From Pedobacter sp. WC2423 (GTDB taxonomy: Bacteria; Bacteroidota; Bacteroidia; Sphingobacteriales; Sphingobacteriaceae): 64,000 nt of DNA. The notes under the pieces are model-generated. The model made no database searches. It worked only from the letters and a program-made list of their open reading frames with translations, and was not told the DNA's origin. This document shows, piece by piece, positions 62,479-64,000 of this stretch. Made by a program: the position numbers and the translations under genes. How positions within the stretch are numbered: position 1 is the first letter of the stretch; each line of letters opens with the position of its first letter. The stretch lies in the NCBI RefSeq assembly GCF_040822065.1, contig NZ_CP162005.1:1488001-1552000 (forward strand). The letters run 5' to 3'.

Positions 62479-63435
62479 TTATTTTGCAACAACCGCTATC
62501 TTGCCTGTTGCTCTTCCGGATTCCACTGCGGCTTGCGCGTCGGGCAGTTGATCAAATTCAAATACCAGCGTAATTTTGGGCGTAACTTTGCCTGCTTTGA
62601 TAAGGTTACTGATTTCGGTAAGTACTTTGCCTGAAGAATTCACGAATACACCCAGGCCATTTACAGCGCTTTCTTCCAATTTTGCCGAAAGTGCCTCTGC
62701 AAAATGCGGCTGCAGGTAGACCAAACGTCCTCCTTTTTTAATTACTGAAATCGAGCGCAAAACATGTTCGACAGAGTTGATGGTATCAATTACTACATCT
62801 ACATCACTTACTTTGGTTTCAAAGGGACTTTCTGTATAATCCAAAAATTCATCTACACCTAAACTGCGTACGAATTCTTCATTTTTACCTGAAGCTGTGC
62901 CGATAACATAAGCACCACGGTCTTTGGCAAATTGTACAGCGAAGTGGCCTACGCCGCCAGAGGCTGCATGGATAAGAACTTTTTCTCCTTTTTGGATATC
63001 TGCCAGCGTAACTACAGCCTGGTAAGCTGTCATAGCGGACATAGGGGTGGCTCCTGCAGAGGTGAAGGACAAATTTTCTGGCTTAAATGTTAACTGGTCA
63101 GCCTGCGCTACTACCTGGGTAGCATAGGTACTGCCCAGTCCTGGCATATTTACTAAACCATATACCTCATCTCCCGGTTTAAAGGCCACTACCCCTTCTC
63201 CGACTTGTTCAACAATACCCGCTACGTCCCATCCCAGGATTATATGCTCAGGAAATATTCCTCCAGTGATCATACCTAGAATATCTTTTGAACTACGGAC
63301 CTGGATATCTATCGGATTGATACCAATCGACTTAGTCTGAATAAGCACTTCACCAGCTTTAACTGTGGGGGTAGTTAAAGTGATTAATTTTAAGTTTTCC
63401 AACCCTCCGTTTTTTTCTAAAATATAAGCTTCCAT
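62479..63435 (-). CDS. NADP-dependent quinone-oxidoreductase-like protein
   Basis: This 318-residue medium-chain dehydrogenase lacks the zinc ligands of alcohol dehydrogenases. It has SIGINPIDIQVRSS, GWDVAGIVEQVGEGVVAFKP, the NADP-binding loop HAASGGVGHFAVQFAK near residue 155, and a C-terminal QLPDAQAAVESGRATGKIAV. It is probably a cytoplasmic reductase of quinones or enones. An AraC-type gene lies 121 bp upstream on the same strand. Confidence 0.9.
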   Translation of the reverse strand: MEAYILEKNGGLENLKLITLTTPTVKAGEVLIQTKSIGINPIDIQVRSSKDILGMITGGIFPEHIILGWDVAGIVEQVGEGVVAFKPGDEVYGLVNMPGLGSTYATQVVAQADQLTFKPENLSFTSAGATPMSAMTAYQAVVTLADIQKGEKVLIHAASGGVGHFAVQFAKDRGAYVIGTASGKNEEFVRSLGVDEFLDYTESPFETKVSDVDVVIDTINSVEHVLRSISVIKKGGRLVYLQPHFAEALSAKLEESAVNGLGVFVNSSGKVLTEISNLIKAGKVTPKITLVFEFDQLPDAQAAVESGRATGKIAVVAK

Positions 63436-63556
63436 TTTTAATATTTAATTTATTAATAATAATATGGAAGCAAAGTTAGTGGTCAGAGAAAGCCTGAAAA
63501 AGCCTGATTCAAACTAAAAATGGTGCAAAACAAACAATTTTACCCCCCCTTGTCAC

Positions 63557-64000
63557 TTAAGATCGAAATTGATGAGGCGTGGTCAGATTTTGTTTTTTGA
63601 AGAATTTAATAAAATTAGAAGTATCATCAAACCCTAAACACCAGGCAATTTCCCCGATATTCCAGTTGGTATGTTTCAATAAGGCCCTGGCTTCCGATGC
63701 TATCCGCACTGAAATCAATTGCGTAGTTGTCTTACCTGATGTACTCTTTAATACCCTATTCAGGTGATTAATATGAACATTGAGCCGATCTGCAAATTCA
63801 GCAGCGGTCTTCAGCCTAATTTGTTGTACAGTAGATTCGATAGGAAACTGTCTTTCCAAAAGCTCATGAAATAAAGAATCAATGCGTTTACTTGCATTAG
63901 AATCAACTTCTTTTTTAATTGTTAATGCCGGCCTTAATTTGAGGGCCATATGAATAAGTTCGAACACCTGGTTTCGCAACACATCATATTTATAGAGGTA
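63557..64000 (-). CDS. AraC-family regulator, 5' partial
   Basis: The reading frame is open to the window edge, so the visible 148 codons are the C-terminal part of an AraC regulator. It has a double helix-turn-helix: FADRLNVHINHLNRVLKSTS and NIGEIAWCLGFDDTSNFIKF followed by KKQNLTTPHQFRS. The sensing domain lies right of the window. It probably regulates the oxidoreductase/ester-cyclase genes that follow. Confidence 0.85.
   Translation of the reverse strand, partial: YLYKYDVLRNQVFELIHMALKLRPALTIKKEVDSNASKRIDSLFHELLERQFPIESTVQQIRLKTAAEFADRLNVHINHLNRVLKSTSGKTTTQLISVRIASEARALLKHTNWNIGEIAWCLGFDDTSNFIKFFKKQNLTTPHQFRS

Overview
The window reads as a chromosome segment of a Bacteroidota bacterium of the Sphingobacteriaceae (Pedobacter-like). 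Grounds are the low GC content, start codons without Shine-Dalgarno sequences, TAnnTTTG promoter boxes, a TonB receptor operon with a LytTR two-component pair, a Bacteroidota-type TssD (Hcp) protein, and ISAon1/IS1182-type elements. The assignment rests on sequence impression only.

Positions 1-20,025 are ordinary backbone. They hold an arsenic module (DUF6428-like, arsC, acr3), a thioesterase, a four-gene operon (TonB receptor, helical-repeat protein, histidine kinase, LytTR regulator), a PAS-type kinase, an AarF/UbiB-family protein, a TetR gene with a Tet(X)-like flavin monooxygenase behind two palindromes, two envelope proteins and an OPT-family transporter.

From 20,026 a tRNA-Lys(UUU) marks the edge of a genomic island. 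A 14-bp copy of the tRNA 3' end recurs at 54,046-54,059, and a frameshifted tyrosine recombinase lies just inside the tRNA end, so I place the island at about 20,085-54,059. Its first half is dense with conflict-type genes: an HNH protein, remnants of PIN and HEPN-like genes, an HD plus GHKL (Hsp90-like) ATPase with a nucleotidyltransferase-fold gene, a large PD-(D/E)XK protein, a STAND NTPase overlapping a small two-helix membrane protein, and a RES-domain gene coupled to a GIY-YIG gene and a STAND-tail-like ORF. The second half carries two effector/immunity-like sets (muramidase plus lipoprotein; TssD, lipase and lipoprotein), each next to a paralogous Xre regulator, together with SDR/AraC genes, a PIN-like protein and several IS copies.

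Right of the island, 54,059-58,500 is still mosaic: an intact IS1182-type element abuts the att copy, followed by two unknown envelope genes, a truncated gene joined to a third Xre remnant, and a UPF0175/DUF3368 toxin-antitoxin locus whose toxin is reduced to its C-terminus. From about 58,660 to the end lie VOC, HxlR, DoxX, alpha/beta hydrolase, SDR remnant, ester cyclase, quinone oxidoreductase and AraC genes.

The most promising undescribed units are GIY-YIG/RES with the STAND-like tail (37,749-39,645), the two-helix protein plus STAND NTPase (33,195-37,282), and HD-GHKL plus nucleotidyltransferase (25,368-29,712). Their functions are inferred from domains and context only.
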